The translations under genes were made by a program, and so were the position numbers. This document shows positions 14,301 through 27,599 of a stretch of 64,000 nt of DNA, in pieces. Below the pieces are notes generated by a model. That model did not search any database. It had not been told where the DNA came from and worked only from the letters and a program-made list of their open reading frames with translations. Source of the DNA: Rhabdornis inornatus. Taxonomy: Eukaryota; Chordata; Aves; Passeriformes; Rhabdornithidae. How positions within the stretch are numbered: position 1 is the first letter of the stretch; the number at the start of each line of letters is the position of its first letter. The stretch lies in NCBI GenBank assembly GCA_013397075.1, contig VWZS01000496.1, forward strand, positions 1,240,001 to 1,304,000. Reading direction: 5' to 3'.

Positions 14301-17300
14301 TCTCGTATTGGAAGGGTGTTACATGGAAGGAATTGGTCCCTGTGAGTGCTCTTATGTTTGGGGTGTTGGAAGAAAGATTACAGCATTGAATAAAAGGATA
14401 CTGGCTGCTGATGACTTGGTTGTGGCATCTTCCCTCCCCCTTCTATTCTTAAAAATAGTTTTTCTCTTCTCAGAAGAAAGTAAAAGAGATAGAAACAAGA
14501 GGGGTCCTTTGCCAGGTCCTCACAGTTCTACTGGTGATCTTTTTTTCTACTAAAAACTATTTTTCTATTAAACCACAGAGTCTCTATTCTTCTTTCAAGA
14601 ACATTACCCTGACAGAAGTTCTGTATGCCAACAGCTCTTCAGAGAACTGTTCACATATCTCAGAAATGTATCCCTGAGAATTCACTTTGATATTACACCT
14701 CAAGAGATGCCTGCTGTGGTCTCAAGGTTTGTTTGAACTTCTAAAGAAGAACATGGAGCAGAGAACAGAGTTTGTTCTAGCTAAATTGAGAGGAGACTCC
14801 ATCAGTCCATCAGTGTTGTTTCCACAATTTCTGTGTGATATATCACCATGTGAACAGTGGGTGTTTGCTATCTTGAGAACCATAATACTGCCTCAGATCT
14901 GGCTCAGCTCAGTTACTTCCAGAGCAGGGCTGGGTCAGATCCAGCAAGTTTTGGTCCCCAAGGAGTTGTATCATGTTTATACTCACCAAAGCTGAATTGA
15001 CTTGGGATAATCATTCACATGGAATCTGCTTTGTGTGTATTAATATTTTTGAACCTCAAGTATCTTTTGCACAACTAATACCAGTATACGATACTAATAA
15101 TGATGACTGTATCACCTGGGAAAGCCAGCTCTGGAGAGAAGGCATCTGATGCTTGCACAGGTCAGGGAGGTCCTTTCTTCTTCTCTCAGTGCCAGGAGGG
15201 CAGGTGAGGTGATAAGGTGAAACATATGCCCAGAGTAGCACATAGCCATTCTGACCCTCAGTTGCAGTTTGGCCCTTTGATCCTGCTGGTGGAAGCTAGA
15301 GCACCGTTTGAGAGCTCTGAGCTGAAAATGAGAGCAGGTCTAAAAAGGAACACAGAAACCACCCCAATGTATGACCACACTGGGGTTACAGGACCTTCCA
15401 TGCACCAAGCCATTTAAATCCAATATATTGCTCTGTACACTTCATTTAATCATATACTTAAATGTTTTGGTTACTGGCTGCCTTAAACCTACTTCCTCCC
15501 CTCTAAATTATGACCTCAGTATGTAAAACATTTTACTAAAAAAGGTCTCTCAGGTACATATATCCCCTCTTACTCTTGCTAAAAACAAATGGAAAGTCTT
15601 ACTTTAATAAAGGAACTTGTGATTTTGTCTCCCTGAGCTGTGCATGTGCAAACTCACCAATGTGGCACACCCTGAAAAGTTTTTCAACAAGAAAGAACAT
15701 GTCTGCAGCTCAGAACCCTGTGGGAGCCTGAGACTTGACTTCTGCTTCTGTCCAGCTCGACAAACTTACACCTCTGCAGGTGCAGCATAGGCTCTGTGTG
15801 TTAGGTTGACTGTTCATATGTCATGTATTCATGTACAGCATGCTGAAAATATATACCAAATAAATGTATAATTGTTATAAGATATAGAGAAATGAGAAAT
15901 TCTTGTGGTATTGGAATATACAAGGACCAAAATACTTCCATAATCAGTGAAAAATGAAGTCAAAACAGGTACAGAGCACAATTCTTTTTGTCACTCCGAA
16001 TTTCAATACTTATTACCTTTCTGTCTTAAAAGGGAAAATTTTGCCCACGCAATGCAAAATTTCACATAATGTGTTTTCTACTGTACTAATGTATCCACAT
16101 TCTTGTTTAGCTCTGGGCAAGTGCTGGTAGCCCTGCAGAGTTATTCACATTGCCATCAAAAAAAAGGATTTTTTAGCTTCACAGTTTCTCTGTCCTCTAG
16201 CAAGACCTTTTTCTGGAAATTAAGGGACAACTCCTGTAGCACTCAAAGTGGTAGCATAGGCTCCCTGGAGGTAGGACTTAGGAAATTAAAAAAGCCACAG
16301 AGAAGATCATGGGACAGAAAGGGCAAAAGCGGAGTAGAAGAGGAAGAAAACTTACCAGCAAGGCTGTACATCTGCTCGTCTAGAGCAAGTGCAGGGTTGA
16401 ATGAAGATCTGAGAGAGAAAAGGAACGACTGTCAAGGTAAATATGTATTTTGATGTTTTGCCAAATGAGTGGGTGTTCACAACACGCTGAGGATAGTGTA
16501 AGTGATTTTGTAGGTCCTAGGAAATGAAAGAGATCCTGGGGATGGTGGTGAGAGAAGTGGATGTTCAGGAGTTTTGAGACTTTATTGCAATCTGGGTAGA
16601 AAAGCAGAAACCTGAACAGGAATCTGCTCAGACTTCTTAAAGATAAGTCCCACTTGTTACCGTGGTGGTAGGCAACATAATAGAAAAGTCTTTGGGGATT
16701 CATTTGTAAGGAAGGAACTACCTGGATGTTTTAGCAATGTAAAGAGATCAGAAATGAAAGCCAGTTGAGGGATGGAGAATTTCCAGTCCTGTGTAGATTT
16801 TTTTTTAAATTGGTAATTAACCTCACTTGAAAATCTCAAATCTTCATTTCTGCCTTCAGTTTTCCAAACTCAACTTTCAGCTGCCAGCCACTGGATTGTA
16901 CTGTGCTTTTTAGCTGATGCCTGACAGATCTTACAAGTACCATTACATGGACTTGGGTGATATTTTTTTTATTTGTTCAGTTGGTGTGGTTTGGTTTTGA
17001 TACATTAGTCTCATGTGGTGGACATAAAAAAATTTCCTTCCTCAGTTCATTTGTTTGTGTTTGGGGAGGCATTTGGATTATCTTTACGCCTAGAAAAGCT
17101 CCTAAAACACTTTTATATTTCTCAAAGGTGGACATATCCTTAGTATAAAGTGCGGTGAGGTAAAGGGAAGCTGATTATTGTTTCTTAACTTATTATAATT
17201 CTTGAGAACAGGTGCTGTAAAAACTGGGGCTGAGTTTGGCCCATTCACAGTCTTTTGCTTCTACCTCCTGCTTCTAAAATCTACACTTGATATGAGATAC

Positions 17301-18339
17301 ATAATGTAAATTTCAATAAGTAAGAGTTCACTTCTCATCTCATATTATGGTTCATGAGCAAGATATAGATTACAATACGAAAACTCTTAAAATCCTGATT
17401 TGATGTGGATAGCTTTTGTACTTCAGGACAAAGCTTGGCAAGTCGAGTGTATTTATTTGCTGAAAGCCATCCGCTGAAAAAGACTGGATGTCCAACAGTA
17501 ATTCTAGGTTATTACTGCAATTCTGCACAGGAAGGAAGTGGGAATTGACTACTTATTTTTCAGCTCCTCTAGACTAAATGAGAAGGACAAGTACTGGGAA
17601 AAGAAACATGATTTCAAACACTGGGTGCTCTCTCGTGGGAAAGAAGCAGAAATAATTGATGTCTACCAGTAAACTACTCATTAGGATGGACGTGTGTGTT
17701 AGGGAACTTATGGTTGAATAACATGATTGACTTTTGTCAGAATTTTTTTCTCAGTGTATAAAAATATCAGCAGTGAACAAAATATATCTGCAGTGAAGGC
17801 AACACCACAGGCCACTCCTTAGGTGAGACAATTTTCTACACAAGTTTTCTTGAGAACTAGACCATGGCAAGTTGCCAGAGCTATTTCTGTGGTGCCTGGC
17901 TCGTCCTTCACTCAGGACTGTTCATAGAGGTGAAGGTAGGAATACAATCCTCCTTTGTCATGCAGCATTGTGTTGTTCATTGTAAATGTGGCTGTGCCTC
18001 TGGCTATTGCTCTGAGCCTGCCTTGATTATCTTTTGTGTTCTTTTGTATTGCCTATGCCTTCGAGGTCTCTCAGGGTAAACACAACTTAATGGGCAGTGT
18101 GGTTACTGCTCCACTGCAGAGCAAGGCAGAAAATAAGTGTATATATTTACATAAATGTACAGACCCTCCTACTTAACACTGTGAGGGATTTCATGGGCTG
18201 GGAACAAGGACAGAGCCCTGCTTACAGGCTGCAGTGGGCCCAAGCTGGCCCCAGCCCCCTGCAGCCAAACCCCAGCAAGGGATGGGTGCTCTCTGGGCCT
18301 TCACAGCATCTTTCCAAATGATGAAAGGGCACACCATCA

Positions 18340-18910
18340 TCCTAATGGCAAGCCAGTATAACCAGCTTTAATCAGGAGCTTTATTCCTGCTTTAGGTCAA
18401 GGACACAAGGACAAAAAAGTCAAACTTAATAGGGCCCTTGGCTGCAATTCCAGGGGTGCAGCTCTTGGCAAGCAGAGGTTTCCTCAACAAAACAGCACCT
18501 TGGTTTGTAAACCACAGAATTTGGTGATTGATGTCCAAAATTAAATCAGACTGTCTCTTCCCAAATGTTTCCAAAAAGCTCCTTTTTCAGTCATTTCCCA
18601 TCAAGGAAAACAAATTAGTAATTTAATCGATTTACTTTCCAATCTTCCCTATTAACCAGAGAAGAGGCCATAGGAAGAGCCATAGGGAGAGCCCTGGATT
18701 TGACACATCTGCTCTGCCCTGAGCAGGCAGGTGTGTCACCTTACCTGTGTACACATAGCCCAGGGCTGCCCTGCTGTGTTGAGCCAAACCCCTATGGCTC
18801 CTGGTGAACCCAGATAAGGAAAGTGGCTTTTCCATGGCTTTTCCATGGCTTTTCCATGGCTTTTCCATGGCTCTTCCTGCTGCTACAGCCATGCCATGCT
18901 CTGGCACCCC
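18340..18910 (-). mobile_element. Possible minus-strand LTR-like sequence
   Basis: Read on the minus strand, GCAGGAATAAAGCTCCTGAT near 18370-18390 looks like an LTR polyadenylation region. It is preceded by about 500 bp of moderately GC-rich sequence that includes the 11-bp tandem repeat at 18824-18875. There are no diagnostic termini or target duplication, so this is only a candidate. Confidence 0.3.
18824..18875. repeat. 11-bp minisatellite, about 4.5 units
   Basis: The unit GGCTTTTCCAT is repeated head to tail, perfectly for about four copies. A decayed copy (GGCTCTTCC) follows at the right end. The perfect units suggest recent expansion or contraction. Confidence 0.9.
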
Positions 18911-19250
18911 ACCCCTGTGGGCACTAAAATTCAGAGAGCACCAAATTGTGGCATCATAATTCCTAGGCCAGGAACCTGAGATCCCAGCAGCATCGATGAG
19001 CTATTGAGCACACTTCCACTGTTGCCTGTCTAAAAAGGAGCTAAAGCACAGGCACAAGTTTCTTCCATGAGCACAAGTTAAACCCCAAATCACATGGGAT
19101 TTAAGCTGACTTCATTGAGCAGAAGCATGTCTACAAATATCTGAATTCACAAGTGGCATACAAGCTGCCTTTACAATTTTTCTGCTGCCTTCCTACTCAC
19201 ACATGCATTTTTGAAATCCAGGGAAAAAACTTAATCATGCAGCTCAGGCA

Positions 19251-19276
19251 GTATATGTACAAACTTGTACATATAC
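19251..19276. repeat. 26-bp inverted repeat (12-bp arms, 2-bp centre)
   Basis: GTATATGTACAA is followed by AC and then by its exact reverse complement TTGTACATATAC. Such an AT-rich perfect palindrome could form a cruciform or tight hairpin. There is no neighbouring gene to assign it to. Confidence 0.9.
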
Positions 19277-20455
19277 TTGTATTTTAAAAACTGCCATAAG
19301 TACATTATGCAGGTGTATGAATAAGCACTCTTACAGAGCCATGATTGCTTATTATGTTTTCCAAGGAGTTTATTTCTCCAGAAAGGTGGCAATTCATTCA
19401 CCTCAATCTCTGTTGGTCTTTAATTTCAGTAATCATTATGATCATATTTATTTTTCATCTTTTACTGATTTAGGTGACTAAGCAGCATGTACATAGCATG
19501 CATTGCCATTAACTAGTACTCCTGGAACCCTTTTTAAGACTTTTGCTTGTAAAGTTAGAGCACGCATTCTTTGTGGACAAGACCATCAAACGTGGAAATC
19601 TTGTCATTTTCCTGGACCAGTGACACCAGAAACAACTGGATTTTCTAAGCTGTTGTGAGTGAGGATGTTAGTAATAGCTCAATTTAACCAAATTTCTGTT
19701 TTCTAGGAAATTCTGACATTTGGAAACTTGTTCTCATTCTGACCAGAATGACTCGCAATGCCTTTGGAAATCATGAAAAGGTCTGGGCCATTTTAAAAAT
19801 TATCATTCCCCCTTTCTAGGAAATCTTGTATTGCATAGTTAAATTAATTTTAATGTCAGTATCATTATATTTTTGGTAAAACTTTTTCTATGCAAATTGC
19901 TGCTGAAAAGAGTAAACATCTCAGAGTGAGGCTGAATGTCTTTTCTTTAACTTTCTTTTCTTGGGGTCCCAGAGGGGAGCTATTGTATGCCAGGGAAAAG
20001 CGAGCATTGCAGAAACTGCTGTTTTTCCCTCCCACAAAATGTTTTAGCACAGAGCAGGAGAAGTGCTGGCTTTCCCCATGATAGTAAAAGTCTTTTTTTA
20101 TTCTCTGCCACTAGCAAAGTGAAGCTGTGACACTGAAGTAGATGTCACACGGGTTCAAAGATCTTGAGGAGCAGGAGAGGACACTGGTGGAAGGAAGGAA
20201 GGAAAGCACAATCTGCAGTTCTACAGTGATAGACCCAAATAGGGAAGATGATAGTGAGAAATGAAGGCAGAACCAGTCTTGCACACTGTGATGACAACTC
20301 AAAAGAAAGAAAAAGAAGCTCCTGTCACCTACCAAAAAAAAAAAAAAAGGGTTTTGGTTGATGCTAGTTTGAGGGTTTGAGGACATTTCTTGGAAGTAAT
20401 AGTTTCCTTCCTTTTAGGGAACCTGAACATTTCCATTATTCTGTTACTGTATTTG

Positions 20456-20600
20456 TCCTGGTTTAGGGCAAATTTAGGAGGAAAGTCACCCTAGGACAGT
20501 GGGGGAAGAAGCTGAATTGTCCAGAATGATTCTCACACCCAAGTGACCACTGTTGAGCTTGCTCTTGTAGTCTCCTATAGAAAGAATCTGTCCTCTTCTA
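20456..20600 (+). mobile_element. Possible LTR 5' segment
   Basis: TGTCCTGGTTTAGGGCAAAT followed by TTAGGAGGAAAGTCACC resembles the start of a passerine LTR family from memory. A convincing AATAAA or CA terminus was not located, so only the start is suggested. It may extend further right; a TATA-like GATATAAAACCC lies near 21233. Confidence 0.3.
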
Positions 20601-23600
20601 AAGAACATGTTAAAACCAATGACTGATTTCACCCTCATTTGGTGTCTCAAATGGAACAGAATTCAGCAATTTTCTAGAAGTGGGTAATCAGAGAGGAGAG
20701 AACTGGGGTAATAGAGTCAAATTTGCTCCTATAAATTCTGATTTTTATTCTCATATAACTGCTCATTCTCTTGTCTTGTTATTCTTCAGCAGGATAACTG
20801 CAAAGCACATTACCTTTGCTTCAAAATTATACGAGGCCATGCAAAGCAAAGAGTCTTTCAGTGAACAGTTCAAGAAAAGACTGTCAGACAGTCCCATCCT
20901 CTGTCCCCCTACACGGCCCTAGTGGTTGGACTGAAAGTAAAAGATGTCATAAAGCAATTTATGATGGATGTTGAGAAGACAGAAATTAGAATTTGGCATA
21001 TCCTTTGTGGTGTCTCTGTATTGGATGTGGGCTGTGTGTAAAGAGGATCGTGGCAGGTGAATGGAAGGAACTGTACAACAGCTCAGCTTCTGCCTGTCAG
21101 GTAAACCAAACCAGAGCTGCTGCAGAACCTCTCTGGGTGTGGGGGAACACCAGGCATGTCTGACTGTTCTCCTCTGTTAAACCCTCCTCTGCCCACAGTG
21201 CCCTCTTCTTTTACTGACTTGCTGTCCCCAATGATATAAAACCCTGGTTCCTGTTCTCAAAACTGTTGAAACCCTTTTTACTAGCCCTGATTCAACTACC
21301 TGTTTTTTGCAGATATATTTTCTTCCACAGCCAGCCCTCCTGTCCACATCTGCTTCTGAGAACGGAGTGGACTGAATTCTTGTTCTGAGCTCGAAAATAT
21401 TTAGCCTGTAACCTGTTTGTTCATCTGAGACTTAGACTGTTCTGATGTCAGCCATTGCTACCTTCCAGTACAGCATCCTCCATGGACACTTGCTTTCTTG
21501 TTTTCTCTATTCATTTTTAAATATGAATGGCTGATAATTATAGGTAAAAGTGCATTTTTGCCTTGTTTTTAGTTCACCTGTCCACAAAGTATTCACCAGC
21601 TTTTTCCAATTTTTTTTTTAATCTAATGGAAGTAATTACTCTTTAACATGTTAGAATAAACCCAAGCATATCTCACCGTAATCCGCTTATGTTGGCATTT
21701 TTCTTTTTGTTTTTTTCTTTTTTTTAGGTTTACTTGAAAAATTTTGAAGTTTTTTTCTTCCACTTCTTATGCAACTAAGCGCTGTCATTTCAGGCTCATG
21801 CCATGAAAACCAGTACTGAAAGTATTGCTTTTTAAAAAGAACCCTCATTCATTAATCATGATGACATGTCATATTAACTAGTTAATGTATAAAGGCCTTT
21901 GGGCACTTATGAATCTGTCATTTCAGAAGATCTAAAATGAAGCAATAGTTTTTCAGGCAACCAAAGAAAAATTCACCAAGGGCAAAATTTAACATTATGC
22001 AACTGTTCCAAAAATATCCATTCTATACACAGAACAATACACTTTTTAGAAGTAAAAATCAAAACACACTGGAGAATTTACATATAAAAGCCTGGCTGCT
22101 TTCTAGGTAGAATGTCAGTTCTCTACTGAATCCTTATCATTCTGAAGGCCTCTTTCTTGCAATCAAAGAGCCTTAAAAAAAATTGGAAAACATTCTTGTT
22201 AAATTTCCCAGGAACTTTTTAAGGTTGTGTATATGTATATTCAATTTATAGCAGAGCAATATATCATATGGATGACTCTAATAATTTTATGATAACCTTA
22301 CTGAACAAGTAGTCCTACAGATTTTTAAGGGGTGTTTTGTTACTTAATTTGAGTAAATTTTATGATTCAGCCTGTAAACATAATAAATCAGTTTTTGAAT
22401 CTCATGTGAAGATTGTCACCATCATTAGATAAAATTCCTTCTGATACATTCAATAAATACAACAAAAGGTATGAAAATATCCTTTGTCACCAAGGAAGCC
22501 ACTTATACTGGGAAAAGAACATATTGGACAAATTGTGATAAAATATTTGAAAATATTCAAGTGAGATGGAAGCACAGAATGTCCAAAGGAAGAAGAGGAT
22601 CAGTGATGGAAAAAAAGAAAGCTAGAAGAGAGACCTGAGGTGTGACCTAGCAGCACCTCATGCCATGATCACCTGTTGTTAAATGATTTTTCTGACATGT
22701 GCAAAGCATCTGGTCACTACTTTTTTGTTGTTGTTTATTTGCTTGTTTGTTTTTTAGGAGAGAAAAAAATACCTCTTTAGAACAAGTTTTCAGGTAATAG
22801 TGCAATATCAGTGCATTGGAAATGAGCCTGTGACCTCCAAACAGGGTGACCCAGATGCAGGCTTGCTAGAATTGCTGTGTGCCTCTGCTGTACTTTTCTG
22901 TGCAGGCTCTGATACTTGTCCAGGTGCATGATCAAGGGTTCAGTACGGTATTACAATTCAAATCAATTATTTAGTCTGAGTCTTGAATTCATTACCTTGT
23001 ATCTCCATGGAGCACAGGGGTATGGCTACATAAATAAATTATTGTGAGATAAGATAGGTTGTGCACTTAAAAACTATCAGCTGGAACTGTCCACTTGCAC
23101 AATTTTACTCTTAAAGAATATGAAGAAATTTGGCATAACTTGCTTCTCAAGTTTTTGGTTTGATGTGGTGGTCTTCAGAGTCTTTTCTAACTTAAGTGAG
23201 TTTATGATTCTGTGATTCAAAACATGTGAACTACTTATCAGGAGAGTTCCTGAGAGAGGTTACCATGAGGCAGCTGACATGCCCTGTATCCACAGTGGTC
23301 TTGATGTTTTTATGACTTTGTAAAGACTCCCAAAATGTGGGAATGAGATCTGCATGCTGTTCTTACCCCAATAAACCATATTTTACTTAATTCACAGCTG
23401 TTCATCAAAGAATTGAGTATTATTTATGAGTAGAACATTTTCTGCCAAATAGGATATTCACAATTGACAATTTAAACTATAGTTAACATAGCTGAAAATT
23501 ACATGTGAAGCTCATTTAATCCATTCCCTGCTTAAACACAGGATCAACAATATCATCCTTCACATAAGTGTGCCTAACTTTTAAAATTACCTTCAGTGTG

Positions 23601-25160
23601 GAAACTATGTGTTCCTTTCAGAGTTTCTTCCCCTATCACTGTGAGTTGAAAATCCTTGTAAGTCCGAGTTGTAATTAGCAAGCTTTCCTGGTATCTGAAA
23701 ATTCTTTGTCCCATCTGCCATATATATGAATAACACAATCTGTTGCTCCTCACCCTGCTCAGCATATCACTCTTTTTTATCATTAGACCCTTGCACTTGA
23801 TGAATTTCACATACCCTGAATTTCATCCTTGTTTTGGACCATTGCATTTGTCAGGGTCATTATTAACTTGTTATCCCCTCCTACAGCCTATGCACAATCA
23901 TTTCTAGCTTTGTATTATCTGCATTTTTAAAGGGTTTGCTGAACATCCATCATCCAGATTATAAAGTGAAGCATTATGCAGACTTCTGGAGAACCCTGCT
24001 TGACAAGCCTCTCCATTCTGTCAGTGAATCCAATGAATAACTCTCTGGAAATGAGTAGCCAAACTCTTTTTTAGCATTTTCATTTAGAACACTGAGAGTC
24101 TGCCCTAAGGCAAAATTAATAGACTTCTAAAACCTAGATATGTGGTTTGTACTTTTTCTTTCCATCCACAAAGAGTGATCATCCCGTTCTACAAAGGATT
24201 TTTTTGTTGTTGAATAGGTAGAGATTATACTTAACAACTCTGTGTTATATGCTCCTTGTTTCCTTACTAAGAAACAGTTGGCTAATCAATACCTTCTTTG
24301 TAGCTCTTATTTTTAAAGATAGACATGGTCTTTGGTTTTATAGAGTGCATTTTGGTGCTGTAACTAACGTTGATGAGTCTTATAAGCATCATTAGTTGTT
24401 CTGAAATTCCAGCCAAATCCAGCCAACAGGACGTTGTTCTGTGCATTGGAGAAAGAAGTGCTCAACTTCTGTGTTCCACTGGGCAGCTCAGTGAACAGGA
24501 ATGCTGAAAATTAATCTGTTCCTCTTGGTTTACACTGAAGAACCCGGAAATACGAAATCTGTTTCCATTTGGGTGCTGCCTTTGCTCTGCTGATAAGAAA
24601 ATGTTACAGAAGTGTAAGAAAAGCATTATTCATTTTCAAGATGGTGAAGAGATCAAATTAAAAAGTAAAATCTCTTCTGCCCTTCCTAGGATGTTTCTTT
24701 CTGTGACAATTTACTCCTTTCCTAGCTATGATTAATTGCTTTTATTCATTAGTTACAGACTATCTTAACTCATTTCTTTCATACATACACAGACAAAAAG
24801 TCAATCCCCCATCAGTATACTAAATACAGAGTCTAGTCCACAACATACTGCCTTAGCCTGTAGTAGAGTTGGAAACATAGAGGTAAAAAATTTATAATCC
24901 ATGATTCTCAAAGCCATCCACAGCTAAAAGTTGACTTAGGTCTCTGGTGGGCTTTCTTTAAAATGAGTAATTAATATTGGGCATTTTGTGTCTCTGCTCA
25001 TTGACTAGTCTCGCATGGCACTCTGGTTCAGAAACTACAGACCACAAAACCAAGAGTTGATTGTGGCATATTTGGGTCATTTCAGAAGTCAGTCGATTTT
25101 GGCAACTGAATTCTCCAAGGGAAATCTAAATCTATTGAATAGTGGCCTCTTTTACATGGT
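20601..25160. other. Gene-poor region, no gene recognised
   Basis: Besides the CR1 tail near 23168, the sequence is AT-rich with short chance frames only. Homopolymer T runs occur near 21608-21725. Confidence 0.5.
23168..23219 (+). mobile_element. CR1 LINE 3' tail
   Basis: TGGTCTTCAGAGTCTTTTCTAAC is followed by TTAAGTGAGTTTATGATTCTGTGATTC, the CR1 3' terminus with two 8-mer units. This is the one clear plus-strand CR1 end in the window. The element body upstream is too diverged for its start to be placed. Confidence 0.65.
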
Positions 25161-25812
25161 TGTGGTGTGTTTGTTTTTCCCTCACCTTACTTTCATTCTC
25201 TCGGTTTTTAATGGTTCATTCCCGTGTTTTACCTTCCCGGTTGGTCTGTTCCAAGTTACCCTCCTTCCCGCCTAAGCCCTGCCAATCGTCCCTAAGCCCC
25301 TCCCACTTTTTGAGAACCTTCCCTATCTGTCACCTTAGTCCCAGCCCAACCCGTTGTCAATCCCCACTGGCCATGCCTGTTGTTCTGGAATTTTCTTTGT
25401 CAGTTATCAGTTCTATGTTGTATGATTGGATCCCACAAGTTAAACCCCGCCTATGTTTTCCCTCATTGGTTTATTGTGTCTGAAACCCCACCCTAGGTCA
25501 CTCCCCTGAGCTCCCCTGATTGGTTTATTGGTTGTACCCGCCCTTAGGGGAGGTCCCTTATTTAAGTTGCTGCAAACCCATTTTCTGCACCTTTTGTGGT
25601 TTTTTCTTCTGCATTGTAGTTGTTTGCCTCGTGTTTGTCCAATAAACCCTCATTTGGAGCTATAAAAGGGCCTTCTTGGACTCTTTGTTTCTTCCTAGAT
25701 GCTGACAGCCACCACTAAGGCTTTGAGCCTTACCCGCTTTCTGTGTTCCCAGAGATCCTGGAAGTGGGCCACTCAGTGTTACCGTGCCTTGGGAGCTAGC
25801 TGGGTGGGTGAA
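25161..25812 (+). mobile_element. Endogenous retrovirus solo LTR
   Basis: A TGT...ACA-bounded segment shows LTR promoter architecture. Three ATTGG (inverted CCAAT) boxes lie at about 25425-25530, with a GC-type CCGCCC near 25550 and a TATA-like TTATTTAAG near 25560. AATAAA follows at 25641, then a GT-rich downstream region. No gag, pol or env frame adjoins it, so it is a solo LTR. The ends are inferred from the TG/CA rule, and no target-site duplication was confirmed. The plus-strand open frame 25142-25483 lies in its U3 region and is not credited. Confidence 0.75.
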
Positions 25813-26780
25813 ACAAGAATGGAAAGAGGCAAGAAGCGTCATTACGTTATTATTTGTTCCAGCATTCTGTGACATAACAGAATGACTGATCTTAAACATC
25901 TGTTTTGTTCTTTTAGCTTAGTCAATACATTATACTTTTGCTTTATTTCTTCTTTTGTGTTTTGTAATCAAAGTCAAAAGACGTGACTGCATTCCCCGTG
26001 TCACTGAAATTATTGCTAGTTTCTCAATTTTTTATCTTCTTCATATGCCTCAACCTCTGAGATTCTCCAGTGGGTCTTTCAGTATTTTTTGATCCATGAA
26101 AACTCCCATACAGCCGTTCTGCAGTGTCGCAAATCTTTTGTTCTTTCATGGCATATTGCTTGATTTCCCTGTGCCTGAGTGGTAAATGTACTTACGTTTG
26201 ACCAGCCCCCGGTCTGAACTTCATCAGAATTTCTCATAAACCTGGTTCCTCTACATACATTTTAGAATGCTGACTGCCCTCTCCTCGAGGGCTGTTTCAC
26301 ATGGCTCTACTTACAGGTAATCTTCTATCTTTACGTTTCAGGGGCTGTTTTGTTTGACAGAGCTGTATGAATGCACTGGGAAATACCACTAAATCAATGG
26401 TGTGGTCTACAAAAGCTTTGCATTCCAGTTGAATTCATGCTGGTTTGAAGGTGAATGAAACCAGAGGTCATTATACAACCAGACAGAAGGGTTCATACGG
26501 TTTTGGGGACCAGTTTAATTTTAAAGGATGTTTCAGATGTGTCTAGTGCCGATATTCTGTCTCTACAGCCAGCACAAGGCTTTCAGAGCTTGCTGGAGTT
26601 GTGGTCTGCTGCAGCAAAGCACAAGTCTCTTCTCACATGAAAACGTCTGGGGTCTGCTGCTCTGAATGTCTTCCCTTATGGATTATGACTGTAATAACCT
26701 CACTTGCATTCCCTATGAATGGTAACTGTTATGTTAGTTTAGATCATCCTTCTTCAGATAGAGGCCTTTAGTGGATATGT

Positions 26781-26938
26781 AATAGAATCCTAGAATTATA
26801 GAATGGCTTGGTTTGGAAGGGACCTTAAATATGATCTAGTCCCAACCCCCTTGCCATGGGCAGGGACACCTCCCACTACACCAAGCAGCTCTGAGCCCCA
26901 TGCAGCCTGGCCCTAAGTACTTTAAGGGATGGGGTGGT
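26781..26938 (-). mobile_element. Short CR1 LINE 3' fragment
   Basis: About 160 bp begins with the inverted CR1 tail (AATAGAATCCTAGAATTATAG). It continues through TTTGGAAGGGACCTTAAA, CCATGGGCAGGGACACCTCC and a block of the form CAGCCTGGCC. It lies on the minus strand and is strongly 5'-truncated. Confidence 0.88.
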
Positions 26939-27565
26939 GTAAAACTACTTTATGATTCAAGGACCTCGTTTATTTGTTCTACCAATATGAGTATGTAAAG
27001 TTTAAAATATGAAATTATTGTTTTCTACAAATACATTAAGGAGAGATGTGCAGCCCTTATAAGCAGTAAGGGGCAGTTGTGTGAAGGAAATACCATTCAA
27101 GCTGAAGGCAGTGTAGGTATTAATGCACTGATCAGGTCAATTATTGAATTAATGGTTATAAGGTGACTCTGGAGGGTCTTGCCTGCAGAAGTACTGGAGA
27201 CAGGAACCAAACCAGATTGCAAATGGGACCTGAGACACTTCTGAAGCTGTTTCTGTGTTTCTGTGTTTTTTGCAATGGTGGGGAAACAGTTGTTTTGACC
27301 AAGAATATTTCTCCCAGGTCTGTAGATTTTTTTTATTCCTAAATCCTTAGTGCCAGCAGACACTGCAATGTATTCAGGGAACAGTGGGGGAGTACCCTAT
27401 ACCGTTGAAAATTTGAAGTTAGCTCAGTTCTGGGAAGGAGATGATCTACATTTCTGGAGAACCTTTAAAGTGTAACACTTTCTGTGTTTGTACATTCTTC
27501 TCTTTACAAAACAAAAAACAATAAATAAGAAAGTTTTCTAAAGGGAATGAGATTTTTGTCTCTGC

Positions 27566-27599
27566 TTTTTTTTTTCTTTTTTTTTTTCCTTTTTTTTTT
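27566..27599. repeat. Poly-T tract with sparse C
   Basis: Three runs of nine or more T are separated by one or two C. This could be the tail of a reverse-inserted retrocopy, but nothing recognisable adjoins it. Confidence 0.85.

Larger units (their letters stand above)
4469..18339. other. Gene-poor AT-rich region, no gene recognised
   Basis: Apart from the simple repeats listed separately, no element was recognised. A slightly more GC-rich patch at about 13980-14240 and the segment 10440-10930 (which has an inverted AATAAA-like site near 10673) may be decayed repeats. The longest frames (9640-10002, 13331-13666, 16103-16453) show no motif and are treated as chance ORFs. Confidence 0.5.

Noticed and set aside
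17864..18079. Cysteine-rich 71-residue open frame resembling a small secreted protein
   Set aside because: Cysteine spacing fits no family I recognise. There is no clear cleavable signal peptide, and no regulatory or splice context was seen. Best treated as chance.
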